Origin: DATEOR01 sp046734455
GTDB lineage: Bacteria; Actinomycetota; Thermoleophilia; Gaiellales; Gaiellaceae
Direction: 5' to 3'
Length of the DNA stretch: 64,000 nt
Assembly: GCA_046734455.1 (NCBI GenBank)
Contig: JBKPRJ010000028.1
Span: 1 to 64,000, forward strand
In this document: in pieces, positions 58,091 to 64,000 of the stretch
How positions within the stretch are numbered: the first letter of the stretch is position 1
Layout of the letters: every line of letters begins with the position of its first letter
Position numbers and translations under genes: made by a program
Notes under the pieces: generated by a model
What the model was told of the DNA's origin: nothing
The model's input: the letters and a program-made list of their open reading frames with translations, nothing else
Database searches by the model: none

Positions 58091-59004
58091 GCGACCGCGC
58101 CGCGGCCGGTCTCGGCGGCGTGGCGCTGCTCGTCGGCCCGGTAGGAGGAGCGGACGAGCGGGCCCGAGAAGACGGAGCCGAATCCGAGCTCCTCGCCCTG
58201 CTCACGGAACCAGCGGAACTCGTCGGGATGGACCCAGCGGTCGATCTGCGCGTGCTTCGACGACGGCTGTAGGTATTGGCCGATGGTGACGACGTCGACG
58301 CCGTGCTCGCGCAGGTCTCGCATGGTCTCGACGACCTCGTCGTTCGTCTCCCCGAGGCCGACGATGATCCCCGACTTCGTCAGCACCGGGTAGTCCGCGA
58401 GCTCCTTCGCCCGCGCGAGAAGCCAGAGCGCCTTGTCGTACGAGGCCTTCGCCCCGCGCATGCGGCGGTGGAGGCGACGGACGGTCTCGATGTTGTGGTT
58501 GAAGACCTCGGGCCGGGCAGCGAGCACCGTGCGGAGAGCCTCCTCCTCGACGCCGAGGAAGTCGGGCGTGAGGACCTCGACGGATGCCTCCGGAACCTTG
58601 TTCTTCAGGGCGCGGATCGTCGCCGCATAGTGGCCGGCTCCGCGGTCGCGCACGTCGTCGCGGTCGACGGAGGTGACGACCACGTGCTTCAGGCCCATCT
58701 GCGCGGCGGTCTGCGCCAGGCGCAGCGGCTCGAGCGGGTCCGGCGGATGCTCCGGCTTGCCGGAGTTCACGTAGCAGTAGCGGCAGGCCCGCGTGCACGT
58801 GTCGCCGAGGATCTGGAAGGTGGCCGTCCCGCGTCCCCAGCACTCCGAGATGTTCGGGCAGCGAGCCTCCTCGCAGATGGTGTGCAGGCTCTGCCCGTGG
58901 ATGAGGTTTCGCACCTCGAAGTAGCGCGAGTCCGCGCTCGGCGCGCGCACTTTCATCCATTCCGGCCGGCGTGGCCGGCTTGCCACCGGCAGCGAGCGTT
59001 CCAT
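58084..59004 (-). CDS. lipA: Lipoyl synthase
   Basis: A 306-residue radical-SAM enzyme that inserts two sulfurs into octanoyl groups. The auxiliary cluster motif CEEARCPNISEC and the radical-SAM motif CTRACRYC are both present, along with FNHNIETV, TKSGIIVGLGE and the C-terminal SSYRADE that supplies the Ser ligand. ATG 59004 is used; longer extensions upstream run into the cupin gene and promoter. It serves the 2-oxoacid dehydrogenase encoded nearby, together with lipB. Confidence 0.96.
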   Translation of the reverse strand: MERSLPVASRPRRPEWMKVRAPSADSRYFEVRNLIHGQSLHTICEEARCPNISECWGRGTATFQILGDTCTRACRYCYVNSGKPEHPPDPLEPLRLAQTAAQMGLKHVVVTSVDRDDVRDRGAGHYAATIRALKNKVPEASVEVLTPDFLGVEEEALRTVLAARPEVFNHNIETVRRLHRRMRGAKASYDKALWLLARAKELADYPVLTKSGIIVGLGETNDEVVETMRDLREHGVDVVTIGQYLQPSSKHAQIDRWVHPDEFRWFREQGEELGFGSVFSGPLVRSSYRADEQRHAAETGRGAVAY

Positions 59005-59010
59005 CTCTCT

Positions 59011-59017
59011 TAGTCTA
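59011..59017. promoter_or_regulatory. Shared divergent -10 element (lipA / cupin 1)
   Basis: TAGTCTA reads TAGTCT on the plus strand (59011-59016, 7 nt before ATG 59024) and TAGACT on the minus strand (59017-59012, 7 nt before the lipA ATG). One seven-base sequence can serve both genes. Confidence 0.6.
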
Positions 59018-59023
59018 TGGACG

Positions 59024-59560
59024 ATGGTGCCCGAAGCCCCGCTCGAGGACACCGGCGAGGGGCTCGCTCCCGCCGGTGAGGGCTGGTTCGTCCTGAACGC
59101 GAAGGACGCGCGCTGGCGCGACGACGGCCCGCTCGGCAAGCTCACGTTCTTCGAGGGCAGCGGGGCGTTCTGGGAGATCGGCGTCAACATCGGCGTTCTC
59201 GGGCCCGCCGAGCCGATGGCCATGTACCACTACGAGAACGACCAGGAGGACTTCCTCGTCGTTTCCGGGGAGGCCCTCCTCATCGTCGAGGGAGAAGAGC
59301 GGCCGCTTCGCGCTTGGGATCATGTCCACTGCCCGGCCGGGACCGACCACATCATCGTCGGCGCGGGGTCGGGCCCGTGCGTGGTCGTCTCGGCCGGCTC
59401 GCGGACGAATGCCGACGGGGATTGGGGCGGGTACACCGTCGACGAGGCGGCGCTCAGGCACGGGGCGGGTGTCGAGACGGCGACGAAGGAGCCCAAGGAG
59501 GCGTACGCGCCCTTCCCGGAGCGGCGGTTCACCCGCTACGAGGAGGGCTGGCTGCCGTGA
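59024..59560 (+). CDS. Cupin-domain protein 1
   Basis: A 178-residue single-domain cupin. The metal motif is YHYENDQEDFLVVSGEALLIVEGEE-like (seen as MYHYENDQEDFLVVSG) with the second His in FHCP-type WDHVHCPAGTDHI. Function unknown; binding of a small sugar or acid and a metal is typical. ATG 59024 is 7 nt behind a -10. The next gene is a paralog coupled by GTGA. Confidence 0.8.
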   Translation: MVPEAPLEDTGEGLAPAGEGWFVLNAKDARWRDDGPLGKLTFFEGSGAFWEIGVNIGVLGPAEPMAMYHYENDQEDFLVVSGEALLIVEGEERPLRAWDHVHCPAGTDHIIVGAGSGPCVVVSAGSRTNADGDWGGYTVDEAALRHGAGVETATKEPKEAYAPFPERRFTRYEEGWLP

Positions 59561-60099
59561 CGGGAATCCCCGAGGCGCCTCTCGAGCGCACGGAGAACGG
59601 CGTGCAGGCCGCGGGTGAAGGCTGGTTCGTCGTCAACGCGCGCGACGCGGTGTGGGGCGAGTCCGACGAGATGGGCGTCTACACGCGGCTGGGCGAAGGG
59701 CCGGGCTCGCGGTTCGCACAGCTCGGCTTCAACATCGGCGTCCTCTGGCCGGGCCAGCCCGCCTGCATGTATCACCGCGAGCCGAACCAGGAGGGCTTCC
59801 TCATCCTGGCCGGCGAGTGCATCCTCTTCGTCGAGGGCGAGGAGCGGCACATGAAGCAGTGGGACTACTTCCACTGCCCGGCCGACACGGACCACGTCAT
59901 GGTCGCAACCGGGGACGAGCCGTGCGTGGCGGTCGCGGTGGGCTCGCGCGCGAGCCGGGATGTCGTGTATCCGGAGTTCGAGCCCGCGCGGCGGCACGGC
60001 GGCGCCGTCGAGAAGGAGACGACGGATCCGAAGGAAGCCTACGCGGGCATGGACGTCCGCGACGCGCCGTACCAGGACGGCTGGCTCCCCGACCTCTAA
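59557..60099 (+). CDS. Cupin-domain protein 2 (tandem paralog)
   Basis: A 180-residue cupin closely related to the upstream one: shared text includes AGEGWFVVNARDA, FNIGVLWPG, NQEGFLILAGE, FVEGEE, HCPADTDHVMV and PKEAYA. Residues at the metal site are conserved (MYHREPNQEGF and WDYFHCPADTDH). The pair likely arose by tandem duplication and may form a heteromer. GTG 59557 overlaps the stop of cupin 1. Confidence 0.8.
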   Translation: MTGIPEAPLERTENGVQAAGEGWFVVNARDAVWGESDEMGVYTRLGEGPGSRFAQLGFNIGVLWPGQPACMYHREPNQEGFLILAGECILFVEGEERHMKQWDYFHCPADTDHVMVATGDEPCVAVAVGSRASRDVVYPEFEPARRHGGAVEKETTDPKEAYAGMDVRDAPYQDGWLPDL

Positions 60100-60108
60100 G
60101 GGACAGCC

Positions 60109-60127
60109 AAGTAACAGACTGTTACTT
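60109..60127. repeat. Palindrome copy 1 (9-bp arms, one central base)
   Basis: Reads AGTAACAG-A-CTGTTACT in its core (60110-60126), extended by A/T at both ends. It lies 60 bases upstream of the small gene at 60187. The same 17-base core recurs at 60492-60508. The single central base makes it look like a dimer-binding DNA operator more than an RNA hairpin; no T-run follows directly. Confidence 0.6.
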
Positions 60128-60186
60128 ACTCTCTTTCGTTTCATTTCGTCCGACTCTCGTGGGTCGGAAGGAGGCACGCTTGTGGC

Positions 60187-60471
60187 GTGCTCGAGTTTGC
60201 TCCGCGGATCGATTCGCGCCTTGTCGCAGCGGCTGAGCGTCTCGACAGGGAGACCACGCCCGTCGCTGAGACGAACCGGCGTGTGGGAGCGGTCGCCGTC
60301 GAGCTAGGCCTCGCCCGGCCGAGCTACGAGCAGATACGGTCGATCGTCGTGCGGGCCCGGCGACTCGGCCGACAACCGTCCGCTGGAGATGTCTTGCTCG
60401 ACATCGCCTTCCGGGTGAGGCCCCCCGAAGCGCTCCTCGACTACCTGGTCGGGACCCTTCCCTCCGAGTGA
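60187..60471 (+). CDS. Small HTH-like protein bracketed by palindromes
   Basis: A 94-residue basic/acidic soluble protein that I do not recognise. The segment NRRVGAVAVELGLARPSYEQ followed by IRSIVVRARRLG has the helix-turn-helix layout, with the SYEQIRSIVVRARR stretch as the likely recognition helix. GTG 60187 has AAGGAGG at 60168-60174, a rare clear Shine-Dalgarno in this window. Two copies of one palindrome flank it, so an autoregulated DNA-binding protein is a reasonable inference. Confidence 0.55.
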   Translation: MLEFAPRIDSRLVAAAERLDRETTPVAETNRRVGAVAVELGLARPSYEQIRSIVVRARRLGRQPSAGDVLLDIAFRVRPPEALLDYLVGTLPSE

Positions 60472-60486
60472 AAAGAGTCTTGAGCT

Positions 60487-60513
60487 CGCCTAGTAACAGA
60501 CTGTTACTAGGCG
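60487..60513. repeat. Palindrome copy 2 (13-bp arms, one central base)
   Basis: Arms CGCCTAGTAACAG (60487-60499) and its complement (60501-60513) around A60500. It contains the same 17-base core as copy 1, 382 bases away, and lies between the convergent 3' ends of the small gene and lipB. As RNA it could form an 11-bp hairpin with a 5-nt loop, but no T-tract follows on either strand. Confidence 0.65.
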
Positions 60514-60548
60514 GGTCTCGGCGCAGTTTGCGCAGATCACGTTAGGGG

Positions 60549-61259
60549 CTATTTCGAGGCGAGCTGGGCGTGGACGGGTTGGGCCCACAGGCCCGCGCCG
60601 TCTTCGGCCGGTAGCTCCGAGAGCTCGAGGCCGAAGACCTCGGCGAGCGCGGCCGCCGCAGCAGGGCGCACCTCGTCGACGCCGACCGGCCTGCCGAGCT
60701 CGCCCGCGAGCGTCGTGAACGCGGTGTCTTCGAGGCCGCAGGCCGTGATCCAGTCCGTGAAGGGCGCCGGGTCGAGATCGACGTTGAGGGCGTAGCCGTG
60801 CGTCGTCACCCACCGCGAGATATGGACTCCGATGGAGCAGAGCTTGCGCGGGGGCCGCTCGAGCCAAACCCCCGTCAGACCCTCGATCCGCGTCGCCTCG
60901 ACGCCGAAGGCGGCCGCCGTGCGGATAACGGACTCCTCGAGATCGCGGCAATAGCGCTTGACGTCGCGCCCGTGCCGGTTGAGGTCGAGGATCGGGTAGC
61001 AGACGAGCTGCCCGGGCCCGTGGAAGGTCGATTTGCCGCCGCGGTTCGTCTCGACGACCTCGACGTCGGCGCCTTCGGGCACGTGGAGCTCGTCCGCGTC
61101 CGTGCGCCGGCCGAGCGTCACCACCGGCGGATGCTCGAGCATGATCACCGTGTCGGGGACCGCGCCCTGCGACACGGCCGCCGCGATGGAGCGCTGGAGA
61201 TCCCAGGCCTCCACGTACGGCGTCAGGCCGAGGTTCAGCAGGTAGCCCGGCTGGGACAC
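60549..61259 (-). CDS. lipB: Octanoyl-(acyl carrier protein):protein N-octanoyltransferase
   Basis: A 236-residue enzyme that transfers octanoate from ACP to lipoyl domains before LipA acts. ETNRGGKSTFHGPGQLV is the family signature, the catalytic Lys is in RKLCSIGVHISR and the catalytic Cys in ITACGLEDTA; THGYALNVDLD is also conserved. GTG 61259 follows the E2 stop by one base, so lipB is co-transcribed with the dehydrogenase complex. Confidence 0.94.
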   Translation of the reverse strand: MSQPGYLLNLGLTPYVEAWDLQRSIAAAVSQGAVPDTVIMLEHPPVVTLGRRTDADELHVPEGADVEVVETNRGGKSTFHGPGQLVCYPILDLNRHGRDVKRYCRDLEESVIRTAAAFGVEATRIEGLTGVWLERPPRKLCSIGVHISRWVTTHGYALNVDLDPAPFTDWITACGLEDTAFTTLAGELGRPVGVDEVRPAAAAALAEVFGLELSELPAEDGAGLWAQPVHAQLASK

Positions 61260-61260
61260 G

Positions 61261-62676
61261 CTACTCGCTTGATTCGTCCCAGGACTGCAGGCGCTCGCGG
61301 AGGTCGCGCAGGAAGCGGCCGGCGAGGGCGCCGTCCACCAGGCGGTGGTCGTACGTGAGCGTGAGGTTCATCATCGACCGGATCGCGATCGCGTCCTGGC
61401 CGTCCTCGTCCTCGACGACCCACGGGCGCTTGACCACGGCGTACGTGCCCAGGATCGCGGCCTGGGGCTGGCTGATCACCGGCGTGCCGTGGAAGGTGCC
61501 GTAGCCGCCCGGATTGGTGATCGTGAACGTGCCGCCCTGCACATCGTCCGGGAGGAGCTGCTTGTCGCGGGCACGCTGGGCGATGTCCGTGATCGCCTTG
61601 GCCATGCCGAGCAGGTTCAGGGTCTCCGCATTGCGAACCACCGGGACGATGAGCCCCTTCCCGTCCGCGAGCTCGACTGCGAAGCCGAGATTGACGTAGT
61701 TCCGCGTCACGATCGAGTCGCCGCGAATCTCGCCGTTGACCCACGGATAGTCCTTGAGAGTGTCGACCGTGGCGCGGGCGACGAACGCGAGGAAGGTCGG
61801 GTTGACCCCGTACGAGCCGGCCCAGTCCTTCTTCAGCCGCTGCCGGAGCGCCGCGATCCTCGTCATGTCGACCTCGATCGAGCTCGTCACGTGCGCAGAG
61901 GTGTCGAGGGAGCGGCGCATGTGCTCGGCGATGCCCTTGCGCATGGCGCTCATCGGCTCGACGGTCTCGCCTTCCTGGGGCTTTTCCGGAGCCGCGGGGG
62001 CGGCTTGAGGGGCCGGCTGAGCGGCGGCGGGTGCCGGCTCTGCCTGCGGGGCTTCCACGGGAGCAGCCGGTGCCTGCGCGGCAGCACCCGATTCGATATG
62101 CGAGAGGATGTCTTTCTTCGTCACGCGGCCGCCGCGTCCCGAGCCCTCGACGCTCGAGACGTCGACGTTGTGCTCGGCTGCGATGCGCGCGACGACGGGG
62201 GAGACGAACTTCGCCTCGCGTCGTCCGTTTTCGTCCTCGCCCTTGGGCGGCGCGGGAGCAGCTGCGGGCGGCTCTGGTGCGGGAGCAGGCTGCGCCTCCT
62301 CCTCGGTCTTCGCGGCGGTGGGCCCTTCGCCCTCGGCGCTCGAAGCCTCGTCGGCCTCCTGTGCGGCTTCCTGGGTCGGCGGCTCGGGCGGAGCGTCGGC
62401 CTCAGCTGCCGCGACCTCTGCGCCCTCAGGGGCGATGACCGCGATCTTCGTCCCGACCGCGACCGTCTCGCCCTCCTGGGCGAGGATCTGCTGGAGGACG
62501 CCGCTCGCCGGGCTCGGCACCTCGGTGTCGACCTTGTCCGTCGAGATCTCGAGCAGCGACTCGTCGGCGGCGATCGCCTCGCCCTCGGACTTCAGCCACT
62601 TCGTGATCGTCCCCTCCGAGACGGACACGCCCATCTGCGGCATGACGACATCGACTGCGGTTCCCGTGGTGGCCAT
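61261..62676 (-). CDS. 2-oxoacid dehydrogenase E2 (dihydrolipoamide acyltransferase)
   Basis: A 471-residue core enzyme. One N-terminal lipoyl domain carries the lipoylated Lys in EISTDKVDTEV (about residue 48). A long Ala/Pro/Glu-rich linker follows, then a peripheral-subunit-binding domain (VSPVVARIAAEHNVDVSSV to GRVTKKDIL). A second Ala/Pro linker leads to the catalytic domain with the active-site DHRLVDGALAG. The pattern fits branched-chain or pyruvate complexes; the acyl group cannot be fixed by sequence alone. Confidence 0.93.
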   Translation of the reverse strand: MATTGTAVDVVMPQMGVSVSEGTITKWLKSEGEAIAADESLLEISTDKVDTEVPSPASGVLQQILAQEGETVAVGTKIAVIAPEGAEVAAAEADAPPEPPTQEAAQEADEASSAEGEGPTAAKTEEEAQPAPAPEPPAAAPAPPKGEDENGRREAKFVSPVVARIAAEHNVDVSSVEGSGRGGRVTKKDILSHIESGAAAQAPAAPVEAPQAEPAPAAAQPAPQAAPAAPEKPQEGETVEPMSAMRKGIAEHMRRSLDTSAHVTSSIEVDMTRIAALRQRLKKDWAGSYGVNPTFLAFVARATVDTLKDYPWVNGEIRGDSIVTRNYVNLGFAVELADGKGLIVPVVRNAETLNLLGMAKAITDIAQRARDKQLLPDDVQGGTFTITNPGGYGTFHGTPVISQPQAAILGTYAVVKRPWVVEDEDGQDAIAIRSMMNLTLTYDHRLVDGALAGRFLRDLRERLQSWDESSE

Positions 62677-62683
62677 CAGATCG

Positions 62684-63658
62684 CTAGTACTCCGCGAGCT
62701 CCTTCAGGCCTGCAACGACGTCCTCGACCTGCGGGATGAACGCCTTCTCGAGCGGAGGCGAGAACGGCACGGGCGTGTCGGGCGCGGCGATGCGGCGCAC
62801 CGGCGCATCGAGGTTCTCGAAGGCCTCCTCGGCGATCGTTGCGACGATCTCCGCACCGAAGCCGCCGGTGTGCGTGTCCTCGTGGAGGACGAGCGCCTTC
62901 GAGGTCTTCTCGACGGAGCGGAGCACGGCGTCCTTGTCCCATGGAGCCAGTGTGCGCAGGTCGAGGATCTCGACGGAGACGCCCTCTTCCTCCAGCTTCT
63001 TCGCGGCCTCGTCGGCTGTGTAGACCATTGCTCCCCAGGTAACGAGGGAGATGTCGTCGCCCTCCCGGTGCGTCCGGGCCTCGCCGAACGGGACCGTATA
63101 GCGCTCATCCGGCACCTCGTCCTTGATGCGGCGGTAGAGGTGCTTGTGCTCGAAGTAGAGGACCGGGTTGGGATCCTGGATCGCCTCGATCAGGAGGCCC
63201 TTGGCGTCGGCCGGCGTTGCGGGGCAGACGACCTTGAGGCCGGGAATGTGGGCGAAGCTCGACTCCGGGTTTTGCGAGTGGAAGGGGCCGCCCGAGAAGC
63301 CGCCGCCCGACGGAAGCCGGACGGTGATCGGCACGGGCGTGCCGGCGCGGTAGCGCTGCTTCGCGGCCACCGTGACGAGGTGGTCCCAGGCGCAGGAGAT
63401 GAAGTCCGCGAACTGCATCTCCGCGACGGGACGCATGCCCATGATCGCCGCGCCGGTGCAGCCGCCGACGATGGCCGTCTCGGAGAGCGGCGCGTCGATC
63501 ACGCGCCAGGGGCCGAACTCCTCTTGGAAGCCCTGTGTCACCTTGAAGGCGCCGCCGTAGACCCCCACGTCCTCGCCGATGACGAAAACGCGCTTGTCGC
63601 GCTGCATCTCGGAGCGAAGCCCGTCAGAAATTGCCTGCAAATAGGTCTTTACGGCCAT
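62684..63658 (-). CDS. 2-oxoacid dehydrogenase E1 beta subunit
   Basis: A 324-residue transketolase-like pyrimidine-binding subunit. FVIGEDVGVYGGAFKVT supplies the conserved Glu of the thiamine diphosphate site; PLSETAIVGGCTGAA, QFADFISCAWD and HSQNPESSFAHIPGLKVV (with the catalytic His) are typical. The C-terminal half has VTWGAMVYTADEAAKKL and ALVLHEDTHTGGFGAEIV. ATG 63658 shares one base with the E1 alpha TAA, so they are coupled. Confidence 0.94.
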   Translation of the reverse strand: MAVKTYLQAISDGLRSEMQRDKRVFVIGEDVGVYGGAFKVTQGFQEEFGPWRVIDAPLSETAIVGGCTGAAIMGMRPVAEMQFADFISCAWDHLVTVAAKQRYRAGTPVPITVRLPSGGGFSGGPFHSQNPESSFAHIPGLKVVCPATPADAKGLLIEAIQDPNPVLYFEHKHLYRRIKDEVPDERYTVPFGEARTHREGDDISLVTWGAMVYTADEAAKKLEEEGVSVEILDLRTLAPWDKDAVLRSVEKTSKALVLHEDTHTGGFGAEIVATIAEEAFENLDAPVRRIAAPDTPVPFSPPLEKAFIPQVEDVVAGLKELAEY

Positions 63659-64000
63659 TATTTGTGGTGCGGCGTGTCGAGGTCCTCTGGGGTTGCGTAG
63701 ACGCCCTCGAGCAGTGTCTCCGGCCCCGGATCGGGGCTTTCGTCCGCGCGCTGGACGGCGTCGTTCAGAAGCTTCTTCACCTGGCCGCGGATCTCGTCTT
63801 CCTCCTCGTCCGTGAACTCGGCGTTCTCGCGCAGCCACGTGCGATAGCGCTCGAGGGGATCCCGCTTGGCCCACTCCTCGAACATCTCCTTGGGGACGTA
63901 GGACGCGTCGTCGTGAACCGCGTGCCCCTCCATACGGAGCGTGAGGCATTCGATGAGCGTCGGCCCGCCGCCTTCGCGCGCCTTCTCGATCGCCGCCTTC
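63658..64000 (-). CDS. 2-oxoacid dehydrogenase E1 alpha subunit, C-terminal part (5' end outside window)
   Basis: The last 113 residues are present, in frame to the window edge. GPTLIECLTLRMEGHAVHD is the conserved E1-alpha block with the His of the active site, followed by DDASYVPKEMFEEWAKRDP and a helical, acidic C-terminus ending HHK. Together with E1 beta it forms the decarboxylating heterotetramer. The thiamine-binding part is outside the window. Confidence 0.85.
   Translation of the reverse strand, partial: KAAIEKAREGGGPTLIECLTLRMEGHAVHDDASYVPKEMFEEWAKRDPLERYRTWLRENAEFTDEEEDEIRGQVKKLLNDAVQRADESPDPGPETLLEGVYATPEDLDTPHHK

Noticed and set aside
60487..60513. Palindrome copy 2 as an intrinsic terminator
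   Set aside because: No T-tract follows on either strand, and the identical core occurs upstream of the gene, where termination makes little sense.

Overview
The window is a gene-dense, high-GC chromosomal segment with no transposase, integrase, phage gene, CRISPR array or plasmid origin. Gene content points to an actinobacterium: an MtrAB-like two-component pair beside a GerMN/Gmad2 lipoprotein and a YkuD L,D-transpeptidase, many GTG/TTG starts, ATGA/GTGA/TGATG gene overlaps, and many starts placed 6-7 nt after a TAGNNT-type -10 element (apparent leaderless mRNAs). The mix of a proteobacterial-type ccmABCD set, a 14-subunit complex I operon and DUF1385/DUF1015 proteins suggests a deep branch such as Thermoleophilia. 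That assignment is inference, not proof.

Layout. 1-7200 (+): end of a UbiA-family prenyltransferase, cytochrome c/haem handling genes (ccmA, ccmB, ccmC, ccmD, a hemX/ccsA-like gene), early tetrapyrrole synthesis (hemA, hemC, hemD), a SAM hydroxide adenosyltransferase and a methyltransferase, closed by a terminator. 7261-13710: DUF167 gene and tRNA-Phe, arginase, alpha/beta hydrolase, rarA, an M20 peptidase, a DUF1385 protein and a nicotinate phosphoribosyltransferase. 13732-17387 (+): single-TM FtsH-like protease, methylmalonyl-CoA epimerase, small protein, ECF sigma factor, short YchF-like GTPase. 17398-22498: oxidoreductases, a YhaM-like nuclease, DUF1015, an inositol monophosphatase-family protein and a GNAT enzyme. 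22495-27368 (-): envelope cluster (response regulator, kinase, RTX-type protein, GerMN lipoprotein, L,D-transpeptidase). 27431-32796: Mrp, a short Ldh2-like enzyme, methyltransferase, ankyrin protein, DUF1028, UPF0173 and two uncharacterised proteins.

32735-51316 (-) looks like one long operon. nuoA to nuoN come first, with an extra 38-codon ORF between nuoF and nuoG. A translationally coupled tail follows: disulfide-reductase-like flavoprotein, stand-alone cyclic-nucleotide-binding domain, second flavoprotein and a membrane class III cyclase. This tail is the most system-like unexplained block. The cyclase and the cNMP domain both depart from canonical ligand residues.

51451-64000: IscA-type Fe-S protein, ferredoxin-NADP reductase, zinc-ribbon protein, fumarase, a large secreted subtilase behind a structured leader, lipA, two tandem cupins, a small HTH-like gene bracketed by two identical palindromes, then lipB and the E2, E1-beta and E1-alpha genes of a 2-oxoacid dehydrogenase. 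Lipoate synthesis (LipA, LipB) thus sits beside the lipoyl-dependent complex it serves. Every stretch over 300 bases contains a gene.
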